Shown: positions 14,841 through 22,095 of the stretch, one piece after another
Position numbering within the stretch: position 1 is the first letter of the stretch
Layout: every line of letters starts with the position of its first letter
NCBI GenBank assembly: GCA_018263435.1
Contig: JAANXD010000071.1
Span: forward strand, 2,063 to 36,236
Source: Candidatus Scalindua arabica
GTDB taxonomy: Bacteria > Planctomycetota > Brocadiia > Brocadiales > Scalinduaceae
Direction: 5' to 3'
Length of the DNA stretch: 34,174 nt
Translations under genes and position numbers: made by a program
The notes under the pieces: model-generated
Told to the model about the DNA's origin: nothing
What the model saw: the letters and a program-made list of their open reading frames with translations, nothing else
Databases searched by the model: none

Positions 14841-17084
14841 TCATCTTTTCAGTCTTTCCAGCAAGAACAAGATCTCGGCAGTATCAGTATAATCCAATCC
14901 CACATCAGAGGCCAATCCCACCTCACGAGAACCTGCAAGGATAGCCTGTAATTTCGAAACCAGCAATTTTCCTGACTCAGGTATGTTCGGGTCACTGGCT
15001 ACCTCGTCCAATTGTTTTTTTATCTCCTCCGGTCTCTGTTGCTTCAAGGCATTTTCAAACAAGGCACATAACCTGGCACTCGGACTTTGATCTTCACCAC
15101 CATCGCGGCGGCAGACAAGATATAATTGAATTGCCTGCTCCCGTGCTCGTGCGGCAGCTTCTTGATTACCATCAGCCAGTTCAATATCACGCAGTTTGTC
15201 CCATGCTCTCCATGGTTCGACATGATGACCATAGGGCTTGAAGCATTCAATAGCCCTCTGGATTTCCTGCCTTGCTTCATCATAGCGTTTAAGCATAATC
15301 AAGGTAATAGTAAGATTACCACGGATGCGCCCCTCATTTGCCATGTCATTGATCTCTGTATATTTTTCTGCTGACTGCCGGAAGGAAATCACTGCGTCCT
15401 CTGACCGCCCTATTTTAGCATAAAGGTTTCCAAGCCGCCCCAGACTCCTGGCCTCATCCAACGGACTTCCCTGCTGTACATTAACGGCAAGTGATTGTTG
15501 AAATGCCTGCTCTGCCTCTTCAAATTGACCGATTTCCTCAAATACCACACCCTGCTGCTGCAAGGCAACTGCGGCCATATTTAGCTCTCCAAGATTCTCA
15601 AATATTTCCCTGGCCTCGTTATGTGCCTTGATGGCGTCTTCGTACCGTCCCTGAGAAAAACGTACTGTACCTAGTTGGCCTTTTCCTACTGCAATATGCC
15701 TTTTATTCTTTAATTCTTCAGCTATTTGTATGCTTTCTTCATAGGCAGCTGCAGATTCTTCTAAACGGCCAAGATCCAACAGGCACTCTCCTTTTTTAGC
15801 AAGTGATGCGGATACCATTTTTCTGGCAGCATTACTATCTGCCTCACCGGCTAGTAAGCTAAAGTCCTTGTGTGCCGCATTGATTGATTTAAGCGCATCG
15901 TCAAAAGCGCCTCCCATTCTCAGTACACGCCCAACCAGTAAATTGGCTACCGCGATATCATAATCTGCACCCTCGTATACTTCTTCGCCTGCCTTTATAC
16001 ATTTATCCAACAGTATCTGCGCAACGCTTAATGCCTGTGGAAAATTCCCGGCATCCAATAATCTTTCAACCCTCATACTCAAGATTTCAAATCTGGCATG
16101 CTCCCAACCCGCCGACTTTTTCTCTTCCTCTTCTATAATCGCCTTTACTTTTGCCAGGGTTTGAGGTTTGTCCAATTGCATAGTCAATTGCTCAAGTATT
16201 ACCGCCCTATCCAGAGTTATCTCAGGGATTCCCTGTGCCTGTATATGTTCCAGAGATTTTATCAAATTAGGCAGTTCCAGAAGTGTGAGTGAATCCGCAA
16301 GCCGTGAATCCTCAGATTGTTGCTTATACAGAAACTCACTCAACTGCCGCAAACTCTCAGCCCATCTGGCCTTGTTTGTGTCAAGTACGGCTTCATCCAA
16401 TTCCTGATACAGGTAAGAACACAAGGCAGGATGAAAGCGCAGGAAACCATAAGGCATTGGTTCTGCCAGGCCAGTCTCCAGTAATTTACTAACCAGTAAA
16501 TCCCTTTCATCTTCATTTAACTCTAAAACGTTTGTTATATTTGAAATACTGCTGCCTCCCTGAAACACGCCCAGAGGCTTGATTTTCTCCCGGATTTCAG
16601 GTGACAGCCGACGCAGCGAGTTTTCCACACCATCAAAAAGCGATCTTTTCTGTTTATCAGACAGGCGCTCTCCCAATGCAACAAATATTAGCGAGGTAGC
16701 TTCACTCACGCCACCCGAACCAATCTGAATCTTTGTTCCAATCGGTTCCTTCCCGAAAAACGTACTTAATATTGCAGGCTCAACACCTTCCCTAATTAGT
16801 GGAATCACTTTGTAATTGTTCCCTCCTTTATTACTTACCTCCAGCGCATATTTTGTCTCTTTCAAAACACTGAGAGAATTTATCGTCTCGGGACCAATCG
16901 CAACAATAAAAGCACGGGCTTGTTCAATAGCCTGCTTTGTTTCACATTCTAACTTATCACCAGGGGCTGACTCACGTGAATCAGTACGGATGTTCAATCC
17001 TTCGTTTTCTAAACCCTTGCGTAGAGCGTTTACAAACTCACCGTCTTGGGTACTGTGTGAAATAAAGATATAATTGCTTTTCAT
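14841..17084 (-). CDS. TIR domain protein with winged-helix and TPR regions
   Basis: Residues 1-105 form a TIR-type domain. Box 1 is YIFISHSTQD. Box 2 includes TDSRESAPGDKLECETKQAI and ARAFIVAIGPET. A glutamate in SVLKETKYAL (Glu76) sits where NAD-cleaving TIR enzymes have the catalytic Glu. Residues 145-235 (SLRRLSPEIREKIKPLGVFQ, then PYGFLRFHPAL) resemble the winged-helix part that follows the NB-ARC ATPase in large STAND proteins, but no Walker A or B motif is present. From about 340 to 690 there are TPR repeats. Bacterial TIR proteins include phage-defence NADases and scaffolds, so defence is an inference. It starts at ATG 17084 with an AGAAAGG site. The gene looks richer in G+C than its neighbours, which could indicate transfer. 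Confidence 0.75.
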   Translation of the reverse strand: MKSNYIFISHSTQDGEFVNALRKGLENEGLNIRTDSRESAPGDKLECETKQAIEQARAFIVAIGPETINSLSVLKETKYALEVSNKGGNNYKVIPLIREGVEPAILSTFFGKEPIGTKIQIGSGGVSEATSLIFVALGERLSDKQKRSLFDGVENSLRRLSPEIREKIKPLGVFQGGSSISNITNVLELNEDERDLLVSKLLETGLAEPMPYGFLRFHPALCSYLYQELDEAVLDTNKARWAESLRQLSEFLYKQQSEDSRLADSLTLLELPNLIKSLEHIQAQGIPEITLDRAVILEQLTMQLDKPQTLAKVKAIIEEEEKKSAGWEHARFEILSMRVERLLDAGNFPQALSVAQILLDKCIKAGEEVYEGADYDIAVANLLVGRVLRMGGAFDDALKSINAAHKDFSLLAGEADSNAARKMVSASLAKKGECLLDLGRLEESAAAYEESIQIAEELKNKRHIAVGKGQLGTVRFSQGRYEDAIKAHNEAREIFENLGELNMAAVALQQQGVVFEEIGQFEEAEQAFQQSLAVNVQQGSPLDEARSLGRLGNLYAKIGRSEDAVISFRQSAEKYTEINDMANEGRIRGNLTITLIMLKRYDEARQEIQRAIECFKPYGHHVEPWRAWDKLRDIELADGNQEAAARAREQAIQLYLVCRRDGGEDQSPSARLCALFENALKQQRPEEIKKQLDEVASDPNIPESGKLLVSKLQAILAGSREVGLASDVGLDYTDTAEILFLLERLKR

Positions 17085-17240
17085 AATGCCTTTCTAAATT
17101 TAAATTAATTTATATATTTTAAAGTACTGATGATACCACACCACGAATAATGTCTCATGTGGCACAAATGACAACACATCATACAAAATATTTTAACATC
17201 TTACCCCTCAAAAATGGTAACTTAAAAGTCGTAACTTTAA

Positions 17241-17268
17241 TTGACATATCCGTAATCATCACTATAAT
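17241..17268 (+). promoter_or_regulatory. Sigma-70-type promoter for the cysteine synthase operon
   Basis: TTGACA at 17241-17246 and TATAAT at 17263-17268, both perfect consensus hexamers, are 16 bp apart. They lie in the 303-bp gap between the divergent TIR-TPR gene and the cysteine synthase. Transcription would start near 17275 and leave a leader of about 110 nt. Nothing else in the gap looks like a gene. Confidence 0.8.
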
Positions 17269-17387
17269 ATGGGTTTACAAATTTAGTGGCCACTTCAGGT
17301 GTTATATGGCGAGCTGCAACAAACATCAGGAGAGAAACTTAATATTATTAAAAATGTTTACAGCAAAATTTATAGAAAACATAAATA

Positions 17388-18326
17388 ATGAGTGGAGAGA
17401 TTGAAAGTCTGGATATTGACGAAATTATAGATAATACCGTTTTGAGGTACGTAGGGAATACGCCCTTAATAAATATCAAAACTCCCCAAAACATATCCGA
17501 TAAAGTAGAAATATACGCAAAACTCGAGTATCTTAATCCTGGAGGCTCTGTAAAAGATCGTCCGATATTACGGATGATAAAGGAGGCAATAAAATCCGGA
17601 GAACTGACTCATGACAAAGCTATTCTGGATTCTACCTCCGGAAATGCGGGAATCGCATATTCAATGATAGGCGCTGCGCTGGGATATGAAGTGGATCTGG
17701 TTATACCGGGTAATGCAAGCGAAGAGAGGAAACGGAGCATCAGGGCTTACGGGGCAAGGATTATCACTACTGATCCAATAAAGGGATATGACGAAGCGAT
17801 AAGAAAGGCACACGAGATATTAGAAGAAAATCCGGATAAATATTATATGCCTGATCAATATGCAAACAAATATAATCCAATAACCCATTATGAAACAACA
17901 GGCAGGGAAATCCTGGAACAAACCGAGGGCAAGGTTACACACTTTATTTGCGGTATTGGTACAGGCGGTACTGTAATGGGTGTTGGAAGAAGGCTGAAGG
18001 AACACAATCCCGATATAAAAATTCATGTCATTAAGCCTGAAGACTTCCCGGGAATTGAAGGACTGAAGCCAATGGGAGCAGATTATATAAAACCAAAGAT
18101 TTACAATGAAGACTTTATAGAAGACCAAACTTTTTTTATAACCTCTGAAGAGGCAAAGGACACATGTTGTACTTTGGCTAGAGAAATGGGACTCTTTGTC
18201 GGGCAGTCCTCTGGTGCATTTATGAAAGGTGCATTAGAGTTAGCTGGGGAAATTAATGAAGGTATGATTGTCACCCTTTTTCCTGATACCGGCAACAGAT
18301 ATTTCAGTACACAATTATGGGACTAG
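17388..18326 (+). CDS. Cysteine synthase (PLP-dependent, CysK/CysM type)
   Basis: The 312-residue protein belongs to the fold-type II PLP family. NTPLINI lies near residues 24-30, and the Schiff-base lysine in NPGGSVKDRP (Lys56). The substrate loop is STSGNAGIAY and the phosphate-binding loop GIGTGGTVMGVGRRL. The ending FPDTGNRYFSTQLWD is usual for cysteine synthases. It makes cysteine from an activated serine, usually O-acetylserine, and sulfide. CysK, CysM and thiocarboxylate-using variants cannot be separated by eye, so I give no symbol. It has a strong promoter at 17241 and is followed 5 bp later by a TPR lipoprotein gene, so the two are probably cotranscribed. A bare CBS-like enzyme without the regulatory domain is the alternative. 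Confidence 0.9.
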   Translation: MSGEIESLDIDEIIDNTVLRYVGNTPLINIKTPQNISDKVEIYAKLEYLNPGGSVKDRPILRMIKEAIKSGELTHDKAILDSTSGNAGIAYSMIGAALGYEVDLVIPGNASEERKRSIRAYGARIITTDPIKGYDEAIRKAHEILEENPDKYYMPDQYANKYNPITHYETTGREILEQTEGKVTHFICGIGTGGTVMGVGRRLKEHNPDIKIHVIKPEDFPGIEGLKPMGADYIKPKIYNEDFIEDQTFFITSEEAKDTCCTLAREMGLFVGQSSGAFMKGALELAGEINEGMIVTLFPDTGNRYFSTQLWD

Positions 18327-18331
18327 AAATA

Positions 18332-19042
18332 ATGAAAACAAATTTTATAGCAATTCTATGTATCCTGGTATTATCGCTTGTGTTTATTACACTGAACTCA
18401 GGCTGCAGCGGCAAGCTGAGAGATGCTGAAGAGCATTATGACATCGGTACTATTCATTGGAAACAGGGACGGATCGATGACGCTATCGAGGAATACAAGA
18501 AGGCTACAAACATTTTCCCTAATTTAGAAAAAGCACACTTTAATCTGGGTTGTATATATACTCAGAAAGCAAACTTAGGCCTTGCTATAGAGTCTTTCAA
18601 AGAAGCGTTGGAAATCAAACCGGATTGGATAGAGGCACACACAAATCTTGGTGCTGCATATGAAGCTAATGATATGCTTAATGATGCTATGGAAGAATAC
18701 CAAAAGGCGTTAGGACTTAATCCCGGTATTCCGGTATCTCATACAAACCTGGGTAATCTCTATTTCAAGACGGAGAAATTTGATGAAGCCATGGAGGAAT
18801 ACAAAAAGGCTATTAAACTTAAACCTGACTTCGCGGAAGCTTACAACAACCTTGGCTATGTCTATTTCAAACAAGGTAAATACAGCTTTGCAATTAATGA
18901 GTTTAAGAAAGCTATAGAACAGAAGCCTGGTTATATAAGCGCACACAATAATCTAGGTCAGGCATATATAAATGTCGGCTTACGCGATAAAGCAAGGGAA
19001 CAATATGATATTGTCAGTAAGCTTACCGGCAAAACTAGATAA
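18332..19042 (+). CDS. TPR-repeat lipoprotein
   Basis: I chose ATG 18332, which gives MKTNFIAILCILVLSLVFITL then NSGC (Cys25) as a somewhat atypical lipobox; position -3 is Asn. The earlier ATG at 18317 overlaps the cysteine synthase gene and would lengthen the signal peptide. The 236-residue product has about six consecutive TPR units, such as HFNLGCIYTQKANLGLAIES, HTNLGNLYFKTEKFDEAMEE and YNNLGYVYFKQGKYSFAINE. It is probably membrane-anchored outside the cytoplasm and acts as a protein-protein scaffold. The unit is distinct from, but built like, the exported TPR protein at 13533. Its link to cysteine synthesis is only by position. Confidence 0.85.
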   Translation: MKTNFIAILCILVLSLVFITLNSGCSGKLRDAEEHYDIGTIHWKQGRIDDAIEEYKKATNIFPNLEKAHFNLGCIYTQKANLGLAIESFKEALEIKPDWIEAHTNLGAAYEANDMLNDAMEEYQKALGLNPGIPVSHTNLGNLYFKTEKFDEAMEEYKKAIKLKPDFAEAYNNLGYVYFKQGKYSFAINEFKKAIEQKPGYISAHNNLGQAYINVGLRDKAREQYDIVSKLTGKTR

Positions 19043-19141
19043 ACTTTTAAGCAACCTTCTAATAAATCAAAACATGCCCTTAAGAAAATACCATACCTAA
19101 ATTATTCTGGAAGCTACAAGAATATAATGGCATAGTCTATA

Positions 19142-19723
19142 ATGAATGTTTATGAGGCCATAATAAAGAGACGTACTATCCGGCGGTTTAAACAAAAAAC
19201 AATTCCGTTCGAAACCTTGAAGAAACTTGTCAATGCGGGAAGACTGGCTCCTTCCAGCGCCAATTTACAGCCAATCGAATATATAGTTATAGACGGCTCT
19301 GATCAGGTTGAGAAGGTATTCGGAACACTGAAATGGGCCGGATACATTTCTCCGGCTGGGAATCCTCCGCCGGGAGAGAAACCGGTAGCTTATATCATAG
19401 TACTCGCTAACAAAAAAAAGAATCCCGGTAACTGTGAAAGAGATGCTGCCGCAGCTATTGAGAATATGATACTGGTTGCCATGGAGGAAGGTATTGGAAG
19501 CTGTTGGTTAGGATCTATAGACTTTAATAAGTTAACAGACATCCTTGAACTTCCCGAACATATCAAGATAGATTCTGTCCTTGCACTTGGGTATAGTAAT
19601 GAATCTCCACGAATAGAGGAAATAAAGGACTCAGTCAAATATTGGAAGGATGAAACAGGTACACTTCATGTACCTAAAAGAAAGATTAACGATGTACTTT
19701 TCTACAATAAATATTCGACATGA
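19142..19723 (+). CDS. Nitroreductase-family FMN oxidoreductase
   Basis: This 193-residue protein starts MNVYEAIIKRRTIRRFKQK, the usual FMN-phosphate-binding arginine cluster. LAPSSANLQPIEYIVI (36-50) follows, then AAAAIENMILVAMEEGIGSCWLGSID, the core helix of the nitroreductase fold. It would reduce nitro compounds, quinones or other acceptors with NAD(P)H through bound FMN; substrate cannot be inferred. It is a single-domain cytoplasmic enzyme of normal length. It follows the TPR lipoprotein by 99 bp and is followed at once by a large palindrome, so it is probably the last gene of its transcript. Confidence 0.88.
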   Translation: MNVYEAIIKRRTIRRFKQKTIPFETLKKLVNAGRLAPSSANLQPIEYIVIDGSDQVEKVFGTLKWAGYISPAGNPPPGEKPVAYIIVLANKKKNPGNCERDAAAAIENMILVAMEEGIGSCWLGSIDFNKLTDILELPEHIKIDSVLALGYSNESPRIEEIKDSVKYWKDETGTLHVPKRKINDVLFYNKYST

Positions 19724-19726
19724 CAA

Positions 19727-19776
19727 GCCTCTCTTTCGAGAAGATTCCAGATTTGGAATCCTCTCGAAAGAGAGGC
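19727..19776. repeat. Perfect 15-bp palindromic repeat with inner stem
   Basis: GCCTCTCTTTCGAGA (19727-19741) pairs perfectly with 19762-19776. Inside it ATTCC and GGAAT pair again. The CCTCTC-TTTC-GAGAGG unit recurs at 31632-31647. It lies between the convergent nitroreductase and mqnD genes and may end transcription in both directions, although no long T-run follows. Confidence 0.7.
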
Positions 19777-19816
19777 CATTCATGCTTGTGTAACAAATAA
19801 TAGGTTGGCTTAGAGT

Positions 19817-20641
19817 CTAATAAGCAAACAACGACTTCACATCACCAGATTCTGGTGCAATCAACCGCTGTAACTGCTTTACAGCGACCTCTCCCTTATC
19901 TCCCATATGCGCAGAGAAATCATTCACATACAGTCCTATATGAGACATAACAACACTCTCTTCCGTCTCCTGAGCATGTTCCTTAATAAAAGATTTTGAC
20001 TCTTCAGGATTTTCCCAGGCAAGCTCAACACTCTGACGAATTAACCCATCCACATTTCTGGCTACATCCGTTCCTAAATCTCTGCGGATTACAATCCCGC
20101 CAAGTGGTATTGGGGCCTCCGTATTTTTCTCCCAATACTCACCTAAGTCACAAATCAGATACAACCCGTCCTTCTCATAGGTGAATCGATTTTCGTGGAT
20201 CACCAGGCTCTGCGCCCTGTTCCCATTCAACAAATCACGATACAATTCATCAAAAAATGCATACTCCGCTTTAAATGACACACCCTCGCCCTCGGCCCAA
20301 AACCGGAGAAGGGCATCTGCCGTCGTATTTTTACCTGGGACTCCAACCGGAATATCTGAGTCAAAACTATTCGACCTGGTAGAAAGTAAAAGAGGGCCGC
20401 ACCCATACCCCATAGCGCCGCCAGAATATAAAAGGCCATATTTATCCTGTACATTCCAGAGATTCCCATAAGAGATTTTTACAATATCAAAATCACCGGA
20501 CTGAGAGCCCTCATTCAGGCTCTGCACATCAGCGAAAGTCGTCTCAAACTCAAATGAACCCACATCCACCAGACGCTTCAAAAGTGCATGAAAAATAAAT
20601 GTGTCATTAGGACATGGAGAAATTCCAATCTTCAACTTCAC
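19817..20641 (-). CDS. mqnD: 1,4-dihydroxy-6-naphthoate synthase (futalosine pathway)
   Basis: The start is GTG 20641, giving MKLKIGISPCPNDTFIFHAL, the typical MqnD N-terminus. Its GTGA overlaps the mqnB stop. The open frame extends 18 codons further upstream, but that part overlaps mqnB. The 274-residue protein has the periplasmic-binding-protein-like fold of MqnA/MqnD, with KISYGNLW and GAMGYGCGPLL (substrate pocket) and the internal LGGIVIRRDLG. It converts cyclic dehypoxanthinylfutalosine into 1,4-dihydroxy-6-naphthoate for menaquinone. The coupling to mqnB puts two pathway steps in one unit. mqnA, mqnC and mqnE are not in the window. Confidence 0.93.
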   Translation of the reverse strand: MKLKIGISPCPNDTFIFHALLKRLVDVGSFEFETTFADVQSLNEGSQSGDFDIVKISYGNLWNVQDKYGLLYSGGAMGYGCGPLLLSTRSNSFDSDIPVGVPGKNTTADALLRFWAEGEGVSFKAEYAFFDELYRDLLNGNRAQSLVIHENRFTYEKDGLYLICDLGEYWEKNTEAPIPLGGIVIRRDLGTDVARNVDGLIRQSVELAWENPEESKSFIKEHAQETEESVVMSHIGLYVNDFSAHMGDKGEVAVKQLQRLIAPESGDVKSLFAY

Positions 20642-21312
20642 AATAATACTCCACACAAATCTCTCAGGGACTTTAACGCACCGGCAATATCCCAACTCTC
20701 CCTGTTCCTGGTAGTAGCAATATTGGAAATGCTTCGAATCTGCAAGACCGGAATCCCAAAGTCATTACCAAACTTCAATGCTCCCGCCCCCTCCATGGAC
20801 TCAACCTCGACTCCGTATTTCTCAGTCCGTAAAGTACCGGTCGCCTCTTTTCCGGTAGCAGTATTCACCGTTGCCCCGGTAACAACGGGAAGGGCCTTTA
20901 AAGAATCCCCAAATAAATCATTGAAAACCGTTATATTCTTACTCTCATAATACTCAATCTCTCCCAAGTCCAAATCATTCAGGCTTAAGAAAGATCCGGA
21001 ATCTTCTGCTCCAAGATCAGCCATAACCTCTTTCTCAATAATAACAGGAGCACCCAGCACTTTCACATCTTCCCTTGCATCGGCATAAGCTCCAGCAATA
21101 CCAACTTGCAAAACCCTGTCAACAGGAGTATTCAGGTGGAACCTTACCAGAGAGGCATAAGTGTTCAACACCCCTATTCCTGTCTCCAGAAAAAGCATAT
21201 TCCCCTTTTCAAATCCGGTGCCAACATTCTCAATATCTGACGAGCTTATAGAAGGAAAAATCCCCATAAGTTCTAGAGAAGTGGCTGTACAAATAAGTGT
21301 TTTCATATCCAT
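20638..21312 (-). CDS. mqnB: Futalosine hydrolase
   Basis: The 224-residue nucleosidase-like protein carries CTATSLELMGI at the start, ETGIGVLNTYASLVRFHL, and VLQVGIAGAYADARE. The late motif VESMEGAGALKFGNDFGIPV leads into QIRSISNIATTRNRESWDI. These identify a nucleoside phosphorylase/hydrolase fold in the MqnB branch. It removes hypoxanthine from futalosine in menaquinone synthesis. Its ATG shares one base with the vapC stop (TAATG) and no ribosome-binding site is visible, so translation may depend on vapC. A second ATG two codons later is possible. mqnD follows with a GTGA overlap. Confidence 0.9.
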   Translation of the reverse strand: MDMKTLICTATSLELMGIFPSISSSDIENVGTGFEKGNMLFLETGIGVLNTYASLVRFHLNTPVDRVLQVGIAGAYADAREDVKVLGAPVIIEKEVMADLGAEDSGSFLSLNDLDLGEIEYYESKNITVFNDLFGDSLKALPVVTGATVNTATGKEATGTLRTEKYGVEVESMEGAGALKFGNDFGIPVLQIRSISNIATTRNRESWDIAGALKSLRDLCGVLL

Positions 21313-21707
21313 TAGATTTGTACGGTTTTTAAGTTAAGATATTTTTCTAATGGGACGAAATCTCTATCATCGTGTAGAAGTGAAAAGTTGTTATGAATAC
21401 AGAAACTACCAATAATTACATCTATTGTTTTACGTATTGTAACCCCTCTTTTTCTGAGTCGACGGTAATTTAAAGCGCTTTTAATTGCCATCTCCTGGCC
21501 CAGCATCTCCATTACAGGGAAATCTAGAAGTAAACTTTTGGCAGCTTTAAAGTCTTTATCATTTTGAAAACCTTGAAGAACTTCAGTTAATATAATATCT
21601 CCTATTAGAATAGATTGGTTTCCAAGAGCTGAATCTAACCAATCAGTTTTTGGAGTTGTTCTACCATTGAAATAATCAATCCAAACAGAAGAGTCTATTA
21701 AAATCAT
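21312..21707 (-). CDS. vapC: VapC-type PIN-domain toxin ribonuclease
   Basis: This 131-residue PIN protein has the acidic active-site set: Asp5 in LIDSSVWID, Glu42 in ILTEVLQGF, Asp96 in KTIDVIIGSFC, and the DDRDF segment at 113-117. VapC toxins cut tRNA or rRNA and are held in check by VapB. The gene starts with an ATGA overlap of the vapB stop, as usual in vapBC operons. Unusually, its own stop overlaps the start of mqnB, so the toxin sits first in a transcript that also encodes menaquinone enzymes. All active-site residues are present, so the toxin looks intact. Confidence 0.92.
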   Translation of the reverse strand: MILIDSSVWIDYFNGRTTPKTDWLDSALGNQSILIGDIILTEVLQGFQNDKDFKAAKSLLLDFPVMEMLGQEMAIKSALNYRRLRKRGVTIRKTIDVIIGSFCIHNNFSLLHDDRDFVPLEKYLNLKTVQI

Positions 21708-21898
21708 TTGTCTAACCGCATCTTGTCAAGATTTCCAACCCATTTTAATTTGCCGCGAAAATTTCTGACCTTGGCCTGTCGTTTAAACTCTACTAATAAT
21801 TTCAGTCCAGCTTCAATTGTATCTCTTTTTGTTTGAAACCCTGACAATTTAAGAGCTGTTTCCATTAATTTATCATCAATCACAACATTTGTTCTCAT
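21704..21898 (-). CDS. vapB: VapB-type antitoxin
   Basis: The start ATG 21898 is set by an AGGAG site just upstream; a longer open frame from 21964 would run through the promoter and operator. The 64-residue product begins MRTNVVIDDKLMETALKLSG and continues TKRDTIEAGLKLLVEF, a ribbon-helix-helix DNA-binding domain of the common VapB type. The C-terminal part (RNFRGKLKWVGNLDKMR) should wrap the toxin. It binds and neutralises VapC and represses its own promoter, for which an operator is visible at 21918-21945. Confidence 0.92.
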   Translation of the reverse strand: MRTNVVIDDKLMETALKLSGFQTKRDTIEAGLKLLVEFKRQAKVRNFRGKLKWVGNLDKMRLDK

Positions 21899-21917
21899 TT
21901 GCAATCTCCTATTAATA

Positions 21918-21964
21918 TGTGTATATTTAGTAAGTATTATACACATAGAAACAGATAATAACAA
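21918..21964 (-). promoter_or_regulatory. vapBC promoter with operator palindrome
   Basis: On the minus strand TTGTTA (21959-21964) and TATAAT (21936-21941) are 17 bp apart. A perfect inverted repeat, TGTGTAT with ATACACA (21918-21924 and 21939-21945), overlaps the -10 box. That is where VapB repression would act. The antitoxin start is about 20 bp further on. Confidence 0.75.
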
Positions 21965-22095
21965 GCTCGTATTTAAAATAACAAATAAAAATCTTCCGAA
22001 AAATATACTATATTAATTGCAGTGTTATTCAGTTATAATAATTCATCAAACTTTGAACGTAAGATAATTATTTTTTATGTATAGAAAGGAAATAC

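Noticed and set aside
17150-17404. 84-codon open frame upstream of the cysteine synthase gene
   Set aside because: It runs through the consensus promoter at 17241-17268, overlaps the next gene's start and has no ribosome-binding site or recognisable domain.
21899-21964. 22-residue N-terminal extension of the antitoxin
   Set aside because: It is encoded by the promoter and operator sequence; the AGGAG site supports the ATG at 21898.
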